Origin: an uncultured Bacteroidales bacterium
GTDB taxonomy: Bacteria > Bacteroidota > Bacteroidia > Bacteroidales > Muribaculaceae
Reading direction: 5' to 3'
Length of the DNA: 64,000 nt
NCBI GenBank assembly: GCA_902781045.1
Contig: CACZHT010000006.1
Span: 1 to 64,000, forward strand
In this document: piece by piece, positions 38,424 to 47,414 of the stretch
Position numbering within the stretch: the stretch's first letter is position 1
How the letters are laid out: every line of letters starts with the position of its first letter
The notes under the pieces: generated by a model
Seen by the model: only the letters and a program-made list of their open reading frames with translations
The model's database searches: none
Told to the model about the DNA's origin: nothing
Translations under genes and position numbers: made by a program

Positions 38424-40514
38424 ATGAAATCATTCCTTGCCATTGTTGTTGCCACACTATCGCTCACTGCCAGTGCCACCACCGACTCGGTGCGCGTGGT
38501 CAAGGGGCAGGTCAGCGACTACTATATACCTGTCGTGACCAACTATGACGTGACAGGACGCGTCACCGACACCAACGGCACACCCCTCGAGGGGGCCACC
38601 GTGATGTGGCTGCACAGCCCGGCACACTGCAACACCGACTCTCGGGGCCGCTACACGCTGGTCGGCACCGACGGCGACACGCGCTTGTGCGTGTACTATC
38701 CCGGCAAGGAGATGACCACCGTCACCCGCGAGGCCAGCCAGCGCACCGTCGACATCGCGCTGCCCGACAAGGCCTCGGCCAGCATCGCCGCGCCGCGCCG
38801 TGCCGCACAGGCCACACCATGGTACGACCCACGCAACCCCGCCACCACCACCTACTGCAACCCGCTCAACATCAGCTACAACTACGAGCCGTGGAACAAC
38901 AACACTCGTCAGGGTGGCTCGTTTCGCTCGTCGGCCGACCCCATGGCAGTTACCTATCGTGGCGACTACCTCCTGTTCTCGACCAATCAGGGCGGTTTCC
39001 ACCGCTCGACCAACCTGAGCGACTGGGACTTTGTGTCTGCAACATTCCAGCGGCATCCTGCCGATGACGACGAGTGCGCTCCGGCCGCATGGGTCGTGGG
39101 CGACACGCTGTTCTACACCGGCTCAACCTATGAGGGGCTGCCCATCTGGTACACCACCGACCCCTACGCCGGACGCTGGCGACGTGCCGTGGAGCGCAAC
39201 ACCCTGCCCACATGGGACCCACACGTCTTTCTGGACGACGACGGCAAACTCTATGAGTACTACGGGTCGAGCAACGAATATCCCATCAAAGGCGTGCAAA
39301 TCAGCCGCCAAGACTTCACACCCATCAGTCGCATCCATGACCTGGTGCTGCTGCATCCCGACCGCCATGGCTGGGAGCGATTCGGCATGAACAACGACGA
39401 TGAGGTGACCCTCAAGCCCTTCACCGAGGGCGCATTCATGACCAAGCACAACGGGCGCTACTACCTGCAGTATGGTGCGCCCGGCACAGAGTTCAAGACC
39501 TATGCCGACGGTGTCTATGTCGCCGAACAGCCCCTGGGGCCGTTCACCTATCAGCGGCACAACCCCATGAGCTACAAACCCGGGGGCTTTGTCCGGGGAG
39601 TGGGCCATGGTGGCACCTTTGCCGACCGTCATGGCAACTACTGGCATGTGGGCACCTGCATGCTCTCGCTCAAGTACAAGTTTGAACGACGCATAGGCCT
39701 CTACCCCACCGCCTTCGATGCCGACGGAGTGATGCACTGCAACACCGCCTTTGGCGACTATCCCTGCTGGAACGCCGACCGCGACATCCCTGACCCGACC
39801 GACCGCTTCACCGGCTGGATGCTGCTCAGCTACGGCAAGCCCGTGGCCGTGTCGAGCACCGACAGCACGCTCACTGCGGCAAGCCTCACCGACGAGAACC
39901 TGCGCACCTACTGGAGCGCACGCACCGGCGGCACCGACGAGTGGGCACAGATTGACTTGGGGCAGGTCAAGACCGTGCGTGCACTGCAGCTCAACTACTA
40001 CGACCACCACACGGTGCAGCACAACCGCGCCAGTGACCTCTACTACCAGTACCGCATCCTGGCCAGCGACGATGGCCGGCAATGGACACTGGTGATTGAC
40101 AAGAGCGACAATGACCGCGACGTGCCGCACGACTATATCGAGCTGCGACAGCCCCTGCGGACGCGGTATCTGCGTGTCGAGAACCTGCACATGCCCTCGG
40201 GCGGCTGCTTCTGCCTGAGTGGACTGCGCGTGTTCGGCCTGGCCGATGGGCCGCGACCGGCGGCAGTCAAGCGGTTCACCGTCGAGCGCGACAAGGCCGA
40301 CCCGCGCAACGCCATGCTCACCTGGACACCCGTCGATGGGGCATACGGCTACAACATCTACTACGGCACCGCCCCCGACAAGCTCTACAACTGCATCACC
40401 GTCAACGGTGACACCCACTACGACCTGCGAGGCCTGGACCTGGACACCGATTACTACTTCGCCATCCAGACTCTGGCCGAGACAGGAACCTCGAGTGTAG
40501 TTAAAAGTTTTTAG
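38424..40514 (+). CDS. GH43-like glycoside hydrolase with discoidin (F5/8 C) and fibronectin III domains
   Basis: 696 residues from ATG 38424 (MKSFLAIVVATLSLTASATT, signal peptide). A carboxypeptidase-regulatory-like module (about 40-115) precedes a five-bladed-propeller GH43-like domain (about 130-470). Likely triad residues are visible in 'SSADPMAV' (Asp), 'TWDPHVFLDDDG' (Asp) and 'PFTEGAFMTK' (Glu). Next come a discoidin/F5/8 type C domain (about 475-605, 'TYWSARTGGTDEWAQIDLGQ') and a fibronectin III module to the end ('MLTWTPVDGAYGYNIYYG'). GH43-type enzymes mostly cleave arabinose-, xylose- or galactose-containing glycans. In a putative beta-1,2-glucan locus its substrate is unclear: a side-chain enzyme, a different target, or a binding role. 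Confidence 0.8.
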   Translation: MKSFLAIVVATLSLTASATTDSVRVVKGQVSDYYIPVVTNYDVTGRVTDTNGTPLEGATVMWLHSPAHCNTDSRGRYTLVGTDGDTRLCVYYPGKEMTTVTREASQRTVDIALPDKASASIAAPRRAAQATPWYDPRNPATTTYCNPLNISYNYEPWNNNTRQGGSFRSSADPMAVTYRGDYLLFSTNQGGFHRSTNLSDWDFVSATFQRHPADDDECAPAAWVVGDTLFYTGSTYEGLPIWYTTDPYAGRWRRAVERNTLPTWDPHVFLDDDGKLYEYYGSSNEYPIKGVQISRQDFTPISRIHDLVLLHPDRHGWERFGMNNDDEVTLKPFTEGAFMTKHNGRYYLQYGAPGTEFKTYADGVYVAEQPLGPFTYQRHNPMSYKPGGFVRGVGHGGTFADRHGNYWHVGTCMLSLKYKFERRIGLYPTAFDADGVMHCNTAFGDYPCWNADRDIPDPTDRFTGWMLLSYGKPVAVSSTDSTLTAASLTDENLRTYWSARTGGTDEWAQIDLGQVKTVRALQLNYYDHHTVQHNRASDLYYQYRILASDDGRQWTLVIDKSDNDRDVPHDYIELRQPLRTRYLRVENLHMPSGGCFCLSGLRVFGLADGPRPAAVKRFTVERDKADPRNAMLTWTPVDGAYGYNIYYGTAPDKLYNCITVNGDTHYDLRGLDLDTDYYFAIQTLAETGTSSVVKSF

Positions 40515-40583
40515 TTAATAGTTTACCGTTCAGCATGTCGGTGTATTCCGAGGCTTTGTCTCGAAACACCCCATTAAAAGACG

Positions 40584-41954
40584 ATGACAATGAAAACATC
40601 CCTCCTCCTCTTGGCCATCATGGCTTTGCTCAGCTGCAAGAGCAGCACTGGCGCCGTCATCGACGAGCCGGTGACTCCACCCGCCACCGAGACGCGTCCG
40701 GCCACCTTTGCCAGCGACGACGCTATGCTCGACTACATCCAGCGTGTCCACTTCAACTATATGTGGGACGGTGCCGAACCCATCTCGGGATTGGCTCGCG
40801 AGCGCATCCACCTGGACGGCGACTATCCCGAGCACGACCAGGACGTGGTCACCACGGGCGGCAGCGGATTTGGCATCGCCGGCCTGATTGTGGCCATGGA
40901 GCGCGGTTTCATCACCCGCGACCAGGGCATCGAGCGGCTCGCACGCATTGTGGGCTGGCTGGAACGCGCCGATCGCTTCCATGGCGTGTGGCCACACTGG
41001 CTCTACGGCCCGTCGGGGCGCGTCAAGCCCTTTGGACAGAAGGACAACGGCGGCGACCTGGTCGAGAGTTGCTTCTTGATGCAAGGCCTGCTCTGTGCCC
41101 GTCAATACCTGAACCGCGACACCGAGCAGGAGCGCGGGCTGGTCGCTCGCATCAATGCCCTGTGGCACGACATGGAGTTCGACTGGTACACCCAGGGTGG
41201 GCAGGATGTCATCTACTGGCACTGGTCGCCCACCTATGGCTGGGAGATGAACTTCCCGCTCGAGGGCTACAACGAGTGCATGATTGTCTACATCCTGGCT
41301 GCCGCCTCACCCACCCACAGTGTGCCGGCATCGTGCTACCACAAGGGCTGGGCACGTTCGGGAGGCATTCGCAGCGATGCCGCCCCCTACGACTGCCCCC
41401 TGCAGGTCAAGCACAATGGTGCCGAGGCGACCGGTGGACCGCTCTTCTGGGCGCACTACAGCTGGATAGGACTTGACCCCCGTGGTCTGAGCGACCAGTA
41501 TGCCGACTACTGGCAGGTCGTGCGCAATCATGCGCTGAGCAACTATCGCTACTGCGTGGCCAACCCCAAAAACTATCGTGGCTATGGCCCCGACTGCTGG
41601 GGACTCACCGCCAGCTACTCGACCGTGGGATATGCCGCCCATGCACCCAACAACGACTTGGGAGTCATCACCCCAACGGCCGCCCTGTCATCGATGCCCT
41701 ATACCCCGACCGAGTCGATGGCCGCCCTCAAGGGCTTCTATGCCCGTGGCGAGGGCATCTGGGGCAAGTATGGCTTCTACGACGCGTTCAGCCCGGTTTC
41801 TGGCTGGACTCAGCCTCGCTACCTGGCCATCGACCAGTGCACCATCGCCCCGATGATTGAGAACTACCGCACGGGGCTGCTATGGCGACTGTTCATGAGC
41901 TGCCCCGAGGTGCAGCAAGGATTGCAGAAACTGGGCTTTTCAAGCAATTCATAA
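40584..41954 (+). CDS. GH144-type endo-beta-1,2-glucanase-like lipoprotein (glucoamylase-like fold)
   Basis: 456 residues; the start may be ATG 40584 or 40590. The signal peptide ends in a lipobox (MALLSCKSS). The (alpha/alpha)6-barrel 'glucoamylase' family pattern is visible: 'IQRVHFNYMWDGAEPISGLARE', 'TTGGSGFGIAGLIVAMERGF', 'WPHWLYGPSGRVKPFGQKDNGG', 'DWYTQGGQDVIYWHWSPTYGWEMNF' and 'DCWGLTASYS'. These match the GH144 family, whose characterised members hydrolyse linear beta-1,2-glucan to sophorooligosaccharides. It is placed directly before a GH3 beta-glucosidase, the same pairing known in Bacteroides beta-1,2-glucan loci. Family placement is from motif memory; exact activity is inferred. 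Confidence 0.82.
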   Translation: MTMKTSLLLLAIMALLSCKSSTGAVIDEPVTPPATETRPATFASDDAMLDYIQRVHFNYMWDGAEPISGLARERIHLDGDYPEHDQDVVTTGGSGFGIAGLIVAMERGFITRDQGIERLARIVGWLERADRFHGVWPHWLYGPSGRVKPFGQKDNGGDLVESCFLMQGLLCARQYLNRDTEQERGLVARINALWHDMEFDWYTQGGQDVIYWHWSPTYGWEMNFPLEGYNECMIVYILAAASPTHSVPASCYHKGWARSGGIRSDAAPYDCPLQVKHNGAEATGGPLFWAHYSWIGLDPRGLSDQYADYWQVVRNHALSNYRYCVANPKNYRGYGPDCWGLTASYSTVGYAAHAPNNDLGVITPTAALSSMPYTPTESMAALKGFYARGEGIWGKYGFYDAFSPVSGWTQPRYLAIDQCTIAPMIENYRTGLLWRLFMSCPEVQQGLQKLGFSSNS

Positions 41955-42046
41955 TTTATAATTCATTATATAATTTATAGTTGATAATATAGTTATAATT
42001 AAGGGTTGATTCTTATTTTTAATATTCAATATTCAATTCTCAATTC

Positions 42047-44335
42047 ATGATGAAACGACTCTTCACCTTGTGCATTGTGCATTGTGCATTGTGCATCTGT
42101 CTGGCCCAGGGCGTGGACCACGCACGCATGAACCAGTTTGTGGACAACCTCATGGCGCAGATGACCCTGCAAGAGAAGCTGGGCCAACTCAACCTGCCCG
42201 TTACGGGCGACATCATCACCGGTACGGCGGTCAGCGGCAATGTCGTGGACCAAATCAAGGCCGGAAAAGTGGGCGGACTCTTCAACATGAAGGGTGTCAA
42301 GAACATCCGCCAGCTACAGGAGGTGGCCGTCAAGCAGAGCCGGTTGGGCATCCCACTGATTTTCGGCATGGATGTGATTCACGGCTACGAGACCGTCTTC
42401 CCCATCCCTCTGGCACTGTCGATGAGCTGGGACATGGAGGCCATCCGCAACTCGGCACGCATTGCGGCACTTGAGGCTACGGCCGATGGCATCTGCTGGA
42501 CATTCAGCCCCATGGTGGACGTGTGCCGCGAACCCCGATGGGGGCGAATGAGCGAGGGAAACGGCGAGGACCCCTTCCTGGGCTCGGCCATCTGCCGCGC
42601 CATGATTGAGGGCTACCAGGGCAACGACCTGGCCGACAAGGCCACCATGATGTCGTGTGTCAAGCACTTTGCCCTCTATGGCGCTCCCGAGGCTGGCCGT
42701 GACTACAACACGGTGGACATGAGCCGCGTGCGCATGTTCAACGAGTACTTCCCGCCCTATCAGGCCGGTGTTGATGCCGGGGCCGGCAGCTTCATGACTT
42801 CGTTCAACACCATCGACTATATCCCCGCCACTGGCAATCGCTGGCTCATGACCGAGGTGCTGCGCGACCGCTGGGGGTTTGACGGCTTTGTTGTCACCGA
42901 CTACACAGCCATCAGCGAGATGATCAACCACGGCATGGGCGACCTGCAGACAGTCTCGGCACTGGCACTGAACGCCGGAACCGATATGGACATGGTGGCC
43001 GAGGGATTCCTGGGCACGCTGGAGAAGTCGCTCAACGAGGGGAAAGTCACCCTGCAAGCCATCGACCAGGCCTGCCGCCGCATCCTTGAGGCAAAGTACA
43101 AGCTGGGCTTGTTTGACGACCCCTACCGCTATCTCGACGACAAGCGCGCCGGCAAGGAAATCTTCACAGCCGAGCATCGTGCCGCCGCACGCCGGCTGGC
43201 CACCGAGACCTTCGTGCTGCTGCAGAACAAGGCTGGTGTCCTGCCCTTGAAGCGATCCGGTAAGATTGCGCTCGTGGGACCGCTGGCCAACACCCGCGCC
43301 AACATGCCCGGCACATGGAGTGTGGCCGCCACCAGCGACCGCTACAGCACCCTGCTCGAAGCCATGCGGCGCGCCACCAAGGGCAAGGCCGAGGTCATGT
43401 ATGCCAAGGGCTGCAACGTGTGCTATGATGCCGAGCTCGAGAAGAACTCCACCATGTTCGGACGCGAGATGCGCGACGAGCGCAACCCGCAAGCCATGCG
43501 CGACGAGGCACTGGCCATTGCCCGGCAGTGCGATGTCATCGTGGCCGCTATGGGCGAGCCCAGCGAGATGTCGGGCGAGAGCAGCTCGCGCAGCCAGCTC
43601 ACCATCCTGGACGCACAGCGCGACCTGCTTGAGGCACTCAAGGCCACAGGCAAACCCATTGTGCTGCTCAACTTCACCGGTCGCGCCACAGTCATGAACT
43701 GGGAGGTCGAGAACATCCCCGCCATCCTCAATGTGTGGTTCGGCGGCAGTGAGGCGGCCGATGCCATCTGCGACGTGGTCTTCGGCGATGTGTCGCCCAG
43801 TGGCAAGCTCACCGTGACCATGCCGCGCAACGAGGGCCAGATACCCATCTACTACAACCACCTCAACACAGGCCGTCCCAATCCCAAGTGGTTCACCAAG
43901 TTTACCACCAACTATCTGGACGTGCCCAACGACCCGCTCTTCCCCTTCGGCTACGGGCTGAGTTACACCACATTCAGCTATGGCTCGCTCACGCTCAGTG
44001 GCAACACCCTGAGCCGCAACACCCTCGACAACGACAACCAGCTCACCGCAACCGTCACTGTCACCAACACTGGCAGTCGTTCCGGCAGCGAGGTCGTGCA
44101 ACTCTACATCCGCGACATGGTGGGCTCCATCGCCCGCCCCGTGCAGGAGCTCAAGGGATTTGAGCGCATCACCCTGCAGCCCGGCGAGAGCCGCAAAGTC
44201 AGCTTCACTGTCACCCCCGACCTGCTCAAGTTCTACAACGCCGACCTGGTCTATGACTGCGAGCCGGGCGAGTTCCAACTGATGGTAGGCCCCGACAGCC
44301 GCAACGTCCAGTCGCTCCCCTTCACCCTGCGCTGA
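42047..44335 (+). CDS. GH3 beta-glucosidase
   Basis: 762 residues, signal peptide MMKRLFTLCIVHCALCICLA. N-terminal TIM barrel ('IPLIFGMDVIHGYETVFPIP', 'DGICWTFSPMVDVCREPRWG', 'KHFALYGAPEAGRDYN') with the nucleophile Asp in 'GFDGFVVTDYTAI'. The second alpha/beta domain has the acid/base Glu candidate in 'GEPSEMSGES' and 'GRATVMNWEVENIPAILNVWFGG'. A C-terminal fibronectin III-like domain closes the protein ('SGSEVVQLYIRD'). It is a BglX-like periplasmic enzyme. Next to GH144 it is expected to release glucose from beta-1,2-glucooligosaccharides; GH3 enzymes in such loci are known to prefer sophoro-oligosaccharides. Last gene of the PUL, preceded by a 92 bp AT-rich spacer. Confidence 0.92.
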   Translation: MMKRLFTLCIVHCALCICLAQGVDHARMNQFVDNLMAQMTLQEKLGQLNLPVTGDIITGTAVSGNVVDQIKAGKVGGLFNMKGVKNIRQLQEVAVKQSRLGIPLIFGMDVIHGYETVFPIPLALSMSWDMEAIRNSARIAALEATADGICWTFSPMVDVCREPRWGRMSEGNGEDPFLGSAICRAMIEGYQGNDLADKATMMSCVKHFALYGAPEAGRDYNTVDMSRVRMFNEYFPPYQAGVDAGAGSFMTSFNTIDYIPATGNRWLMTEVLRDRWGFDGFVVTDYTAISEMINHGMGDLQTVSALALNAGTDMDMVAEGFLGTLEKSLNEGKVTLQAIDQACRRILEAKYKLGLFDDPYRYLDDKRAGKEIFTAEHRAAARRLATETFVLLQNKAGVLPLKRSGKIALVGPLANTRANMPGTWSVAATSDRYSTLLEAMRRATKGKAEVMYAKGCNVCYDAELEKNSTMFGREMRDERNPQAMRDEALAIARQCDVIVAAMGEPSEMSGESSSRSQLTILDAQRDLLEALKATGKPIVLLNFTGRATVMNWEVENIPAILNVWFGGSEAADAICDVVFGDVSPSGKLTVTMPRNEGQIPIYYNHLNTGRPNPKWFTKFTTNYLDVPNDPLFPFGYGLSYTTFSYGSLTLSGNTLSRNTLDNDNQLTATVTVTNTGSRSGSEVVQLYIRDMVGSIARPVQELKGFERITLQPGESRKVSFTVTPDLLKFYNADLVYDCEPGEFQLMVGPDSRNVQSLPFTLR

Positions 44336-44359
44336 AGGCTACAGTTCAATGCACAATGT

Positions 44360-44680
44360 ATAATGCACAATGTCTCCCCTCCCCTTTCGCAAAGGGGAGG
44401 GGCTAGGGGTGGGGTTTGCAAGCAATCCACAATCCACAATCCACAATCCACAAGGACTCCCCTCCCCTTTCCCAAAGGGGAGGGGCTAGGGGTGGGGTTT
44501 GCAAGCAATGCACAATGCACAATCCACAATCCACAATCCGCAATGACTCCCCTCCCCTTTCCCAAAGGGGAGGGGCTAGGGGTGGGGTTTGCAACGAGCA
44601 AGTTTAGACACTTTTTTATTATTAGGGCTGCCTCCAAACCCCACCCCTGACCCCTCCCCTTTGAGAAAGGGGAGGGGAAA
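44360..44680. repeat. Cluster of CCCCTCCCCTTT..AAAGGGGAGGGG palindromic repeats
   Basis: Three direct copies of a unit (CTCCCCTCCCCTTTCCCAAA / GGGGAGGGGCTAGGGGTGGG / GTTTGCAA), separated by CAATCCACAATCCACAATCC-type runs, and a fourth inverted copy (44632-44682). Short ORFs in all frames here are repeat artefacts. Similar clusters lie at 63110-63410 and 13524. Confidence 0.85.
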
Positions 44681-44825
44681 CGCTCAATTCAATGCACAAT
44701 CAACAATCAACCTGTGTTTAGATAAAATGCCCACGCTCGGCTATCTGCGAACAAGCTCACATGGCACTCGCTAAATCGTTATTTCAAATTAGGCTTGCCC
44801 ACCTGCCAGTCTGATGACTGCAACC

Positions 44826-45112
44826 AAAGTTGCGTCGAAGACGCTCAATGCCTCGGAGAGGCTGTTTGTTCGAAAGACCATGCAAGCAACCTCGAAGAGG
44901 TGCGCAGCTTGGTCACAGCAAGCATAGCGGCAAGTGCCTCGGAGAGGAACTTTCGCGGCCAAATAGCCAGTCATTGAGTCAGTCAAAGTTCCTCTACGAG
45001 GCACTTGGCGGATCGTTTCCCAGGACCAAGCTACGCGCATCTTCGAGGCACTTGCATGGTCCTGGGAACAAAGTTGCGTCTTCGACCCACTGGAGCGTCT
45101 ACGACGCAATTA
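44826..45112. mobile_element. Transposase-less (MITE-like) copy of the RAYT element
   Basis: Left arm 44826-44953 matches 26506-26633 (AAGTTGCGTCGAAGACGCTC .. GAGGAACTTT), and right arm 44985-45112 is its inverted partner (AAAGTTCCTCTACGAGGCAC .. GCGTCTACGACGCAATT). Only 31 bp lie between them, where the Y1 element carries its 0.5 kb transposase gene. It has the shape of a large REPIN or MITE that would move in trans. Confidence 0.8.
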
Positions 45113-45207
45113 GATTTGAGTGACACATGGTTCGTAATTATTCATCGAGACGATGAAACACAGCGATGTTTTTCATGCCAAATACCTACTGTTAGAAAAA
45201 AATGATG

Positions 45208-45215
45208 TATTTTTG
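45208..45215 (+). promoter_or_regulatory. -7 box (TATTTTTG), possible promoter for the TPR/LuxR regulator
   Basis: Matches TAnnTTTG but lies about 270 bp before ATG 45486, giving a long leader that crosses the microsatellite at 45366-45476. Confidence 0.35.
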
Positions 45216-45320
45216 CAGTGTTAATTCGCATATACTATCACTACAACGAGAGAATGATGCTTATAATTAGGGTGACTCAACAGAAAGGATTACTTAACTT
45301 TCCAGTGTGGCTTCTAGTCA

Positions 45321-45476
45321 GTAGTTAAGGGAGTTAAAGGAATTAAGACGATTGTCTAGTGATGTGCCGCCCCCACTACCCCACTACTCCACTACCCCAC
45401 TACTCCACTACTCCACTACTCCACTACCCCACTACCCCACTACTCCACTACCCCACTACTTAACTACCCTACTACC
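45321..45476. repeat. Short interspersed repeat plus CCACTAC microsatellite
   Basis: 45321-45354 is an inverted relative of 36823-36866. From 45366 to 45476 follow many CCCCACTACTCCACTAC units just before the regulator start at 45486; copy number could affect its expression. Confidence 0.75.
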
Positions 45477-45485
45477 TAAAAAACG

Positions 45486-47141
45486 ATGAAAAAATTAATA
45501 ATATTTGCTCTGGCATTATTCCTACTTGCTGGCTGTTGGCAGAATCGCACAGTCTCGCTGCGGCTAGTGCAGCTAGACTCGCTCATCGCCACAGCTCCCG
45601 ACAGCGCCGCCGCACTGCTTAGTGCCATTCCGCCTGACTCGCTGGCCGACGGCGAGAACCGCGCCTACCATGCCCTGCTGCTCACCCAGGCGCGCTACAA
45701 AGCATATATCCCCGCCACCAGCGACTCGGACATCAACATTGCCATTGCACATTATGATGAAAGTGGAGATTACGACCGCCGCATCCGTTCGTTCATCTAC
45801 AAAGGCTGCGTCATGACCGAACTTGGCCAACCCGATAGCGCCATGTTTTGGTTCAAGCGTGCCGAGTCAACAGCACGAATTGATGACCATCTTCATTTGG
45901 GGTATATATTGTTCAGGATTGGCGACCTATATCAGTACGAATTTGTTGCGTCCAGTCAAGCAATAGACCATTATCAACGCGCCTTATCACACCTGAGAGC
46001 GTCTGGCCAATCATTCTATGAGATGGCAAGCTTGTCGGAGTTGGCCTCATTGTCATGCCTGGCCGACGGGCACACCGACTGGCATTATATGCTCCCAGCC
46101 ATAACGAAGTCATTATCACAAAACGATTTGAACTACCTCAGTGCCAATCTTGCCACCATGGGGATGACTTTCTATTATAACAAAGAATACAACAAAGCGA
46201 TTGACTGGTTCTCCAGAATGCTCAACATACCCGCCTCGGCCGCGACACGTTCTAGATGCCACTTGATTCTAGCACAAGCATTTGCTGCGACAGGCAACAC
46301 CGACTCGGCTCAGATGCACCTGAAAGAGTGTATCATCAATTCAACCACCGACAGCATGCACTTTTATAGAGCATCGGCCATGCTGGATTATGCCCTTGCC
46401 GACATGGACAGCTATTGTAGACATGAACAAGCCGCTGACGATATGGCTCACAATTTGTTGATTGCCTCTGAAGCCACCAAGCTAAAAGACACAGAGGACA
46501 GTTATATTCTGCAATTGAGCGAGAATGAGAAGCAGATCAACAATATGAGGATACGACTGATGGCCTTGACAACACTGGCTGTCATTGCTATGATTGTGCT
46601 GCTCAGAATCATCTTGAAATACAAGGAAAGAAGTGAGAACGAAGCCATTGCAGCACTCCGCGAGAGTGTACAAACACACAGGTCACACTCGCTGGCAATA
46701 ACTGAGATGAGCGAAAAGATGCGTGAAAGCATGACCAGGCAACAAGCATTGCTCCAGAAGATGGTGTCGCTATATGAGCAAAACCTGCCTGACGAGAAGT
46801 TTGTGCCCATCATCAAAAAACAGCTGAAGGAATATAAGCCCGAGGCCGGATTTTGGCAGGACACATTCCAGTATGTCAATCTGCATTTCAACAACATTCT
46901 CACTCACCTCAAAGAGAATTACCCCAAGTTCACCGAGCCGTATGCCAAGGTCCTGGCTCTGGTCTGCTGCGGCTGCAGCAACGCCGACATCATGGTCATA
47001 ACAGGCCTGTCGAGTCTGGCCGTTGTGCGCAACTACAAGAGCAAAATCACCCATGAGATTATGGGAAAAAATATCACCTTAAATGAGCTAATCGAGCAAT
47101 TCAGATCCAACAGTGGCGCAAACATAGCCCGGGAACCGTAA
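45486..47141 (+). CDS. TPR-containing membrane lipoprotein regulator with LuxR-like HTH
   Basis: 551 residues. Signal peptide with lipobox LLAGC (Cys near residue 17). Residues about 20-345 are TPR-like helical repeats ('IYKGCVMTELGQPDSAMFWFKRAES'). A membrane helix follows (LTTLAVIAMIVLLRIILKY, about 358-377), then a coiled coil. The C-terminal ~70 residues form a LuxR/GerE-like HTH ('AKVLALVCCGCSNADIMVITGLSSLAVVRNYKSKI'). It has the same sensor-helix-HTH logic as the proteins at 2650 and 30596. It lies directly upstream of the secreted-protein/RHS cluster in the same direction, so it is the best candidate for its control. Confidence 0.8.
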   Translation: MKKLIIFALALFLLAGCWQNRTVSLRLVQLDSLIATAPDSAAALLSAIPPDSLADGENRAYHALLLTQARYKAYIPATSDSDINIAIAHYDESGDYDRRIRSFIYKGCVMTELGQPDSAMFWFKRAESTARIDDHLHLGYILFRIGDLYQYEFVASSQAIDHYQRALSHLRASGQSFYEMASLSELASLSCLADGHTDWHYMLPAITKSLSQNDLNYLSANLATMGMTFYYNKEYNKAIDWFSRMLNIPASAATRSRCHLILAQAFAATGNTDSAQMHLKECIINSTTDSMHFYRASAMLDYALADMDSYCRHEQAADDMAHNLLIASEATKLKDTEDSYILQLSENEKQINNMRIRLMALTTLAVIAMIVLLRIILKYKERSENEAIAALRESVQTHRSHSLAITEMSEKMRESMTRQQALLQKMVSLYEQNLPDEKFVPIIKKQLKEYKPEAGFWQDTFQYVNLHFNNILTHLKENYPKFTEPYAKVLALVCCGCSNADIMVITGLSSLAVVRNYKSKITHEIMGKNITLNELIEQFRSNSGANIAREP

Positions 47142-47278
47142 CATTTCACACTTTTTAGCAATTTCAATTGCCCATGCTGAATGCCCATTGCTGCCGGTGG
47201 CAAACACCAGCAACAGTGGGCATTTGTCATAGGCCAGGATGAGTTGGGGCAGACTCATCACGGGCGGTCGAAACACAC

Positions 47279-47340
47279 GATGTGACGTAACATCTCGGCA
47301 AACACCTCATTATCAACACACTACAAAAGCAAATGTTACG
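47279..47340. promoter_or_regulatory. Putative operator upstream of the RHS cluster
   Basis: GATGTGACGTAACATC (47279-47294) is a near-perfect palindrome whose half-site CGTAACA recurs inverted as TGTTACG at 47334-47340, just before the -33 element. This would suit a dimeric regulator; the link to the upstream LuxR-like protein is inference. Confidence 0.4.
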
Positions 47341-47347
47341 CTTAAAA

Positions 47348-47380
47348 TTTGGCCAAAATAGGGGTACAGCAGTAATTTTG
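47348..47380 (+). promoter_or_regulatory. Promoter of the small-protein / RHS cluster
   Basis: TTTG at 47348-47351 and TAATTTTG at 47373-47380, 21 bp apart. The flanking strings AAAATTTGGCCA and CAGTAATTTTGCA are shared with the susC promoter at 33641-33678. Confidence 0.65.
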
Positions 47381-47414
47381 CAAAAGATATGTTGAACCAC
47401 AAAAAACTGAAGAC

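Noticed and set aside
42001..42046. Regulatory element in the AT-rich spacer before the GH3 gene
   Set aside because: Only simple AATTCAATATTC-type repeats; no promoter box with correct spacing.
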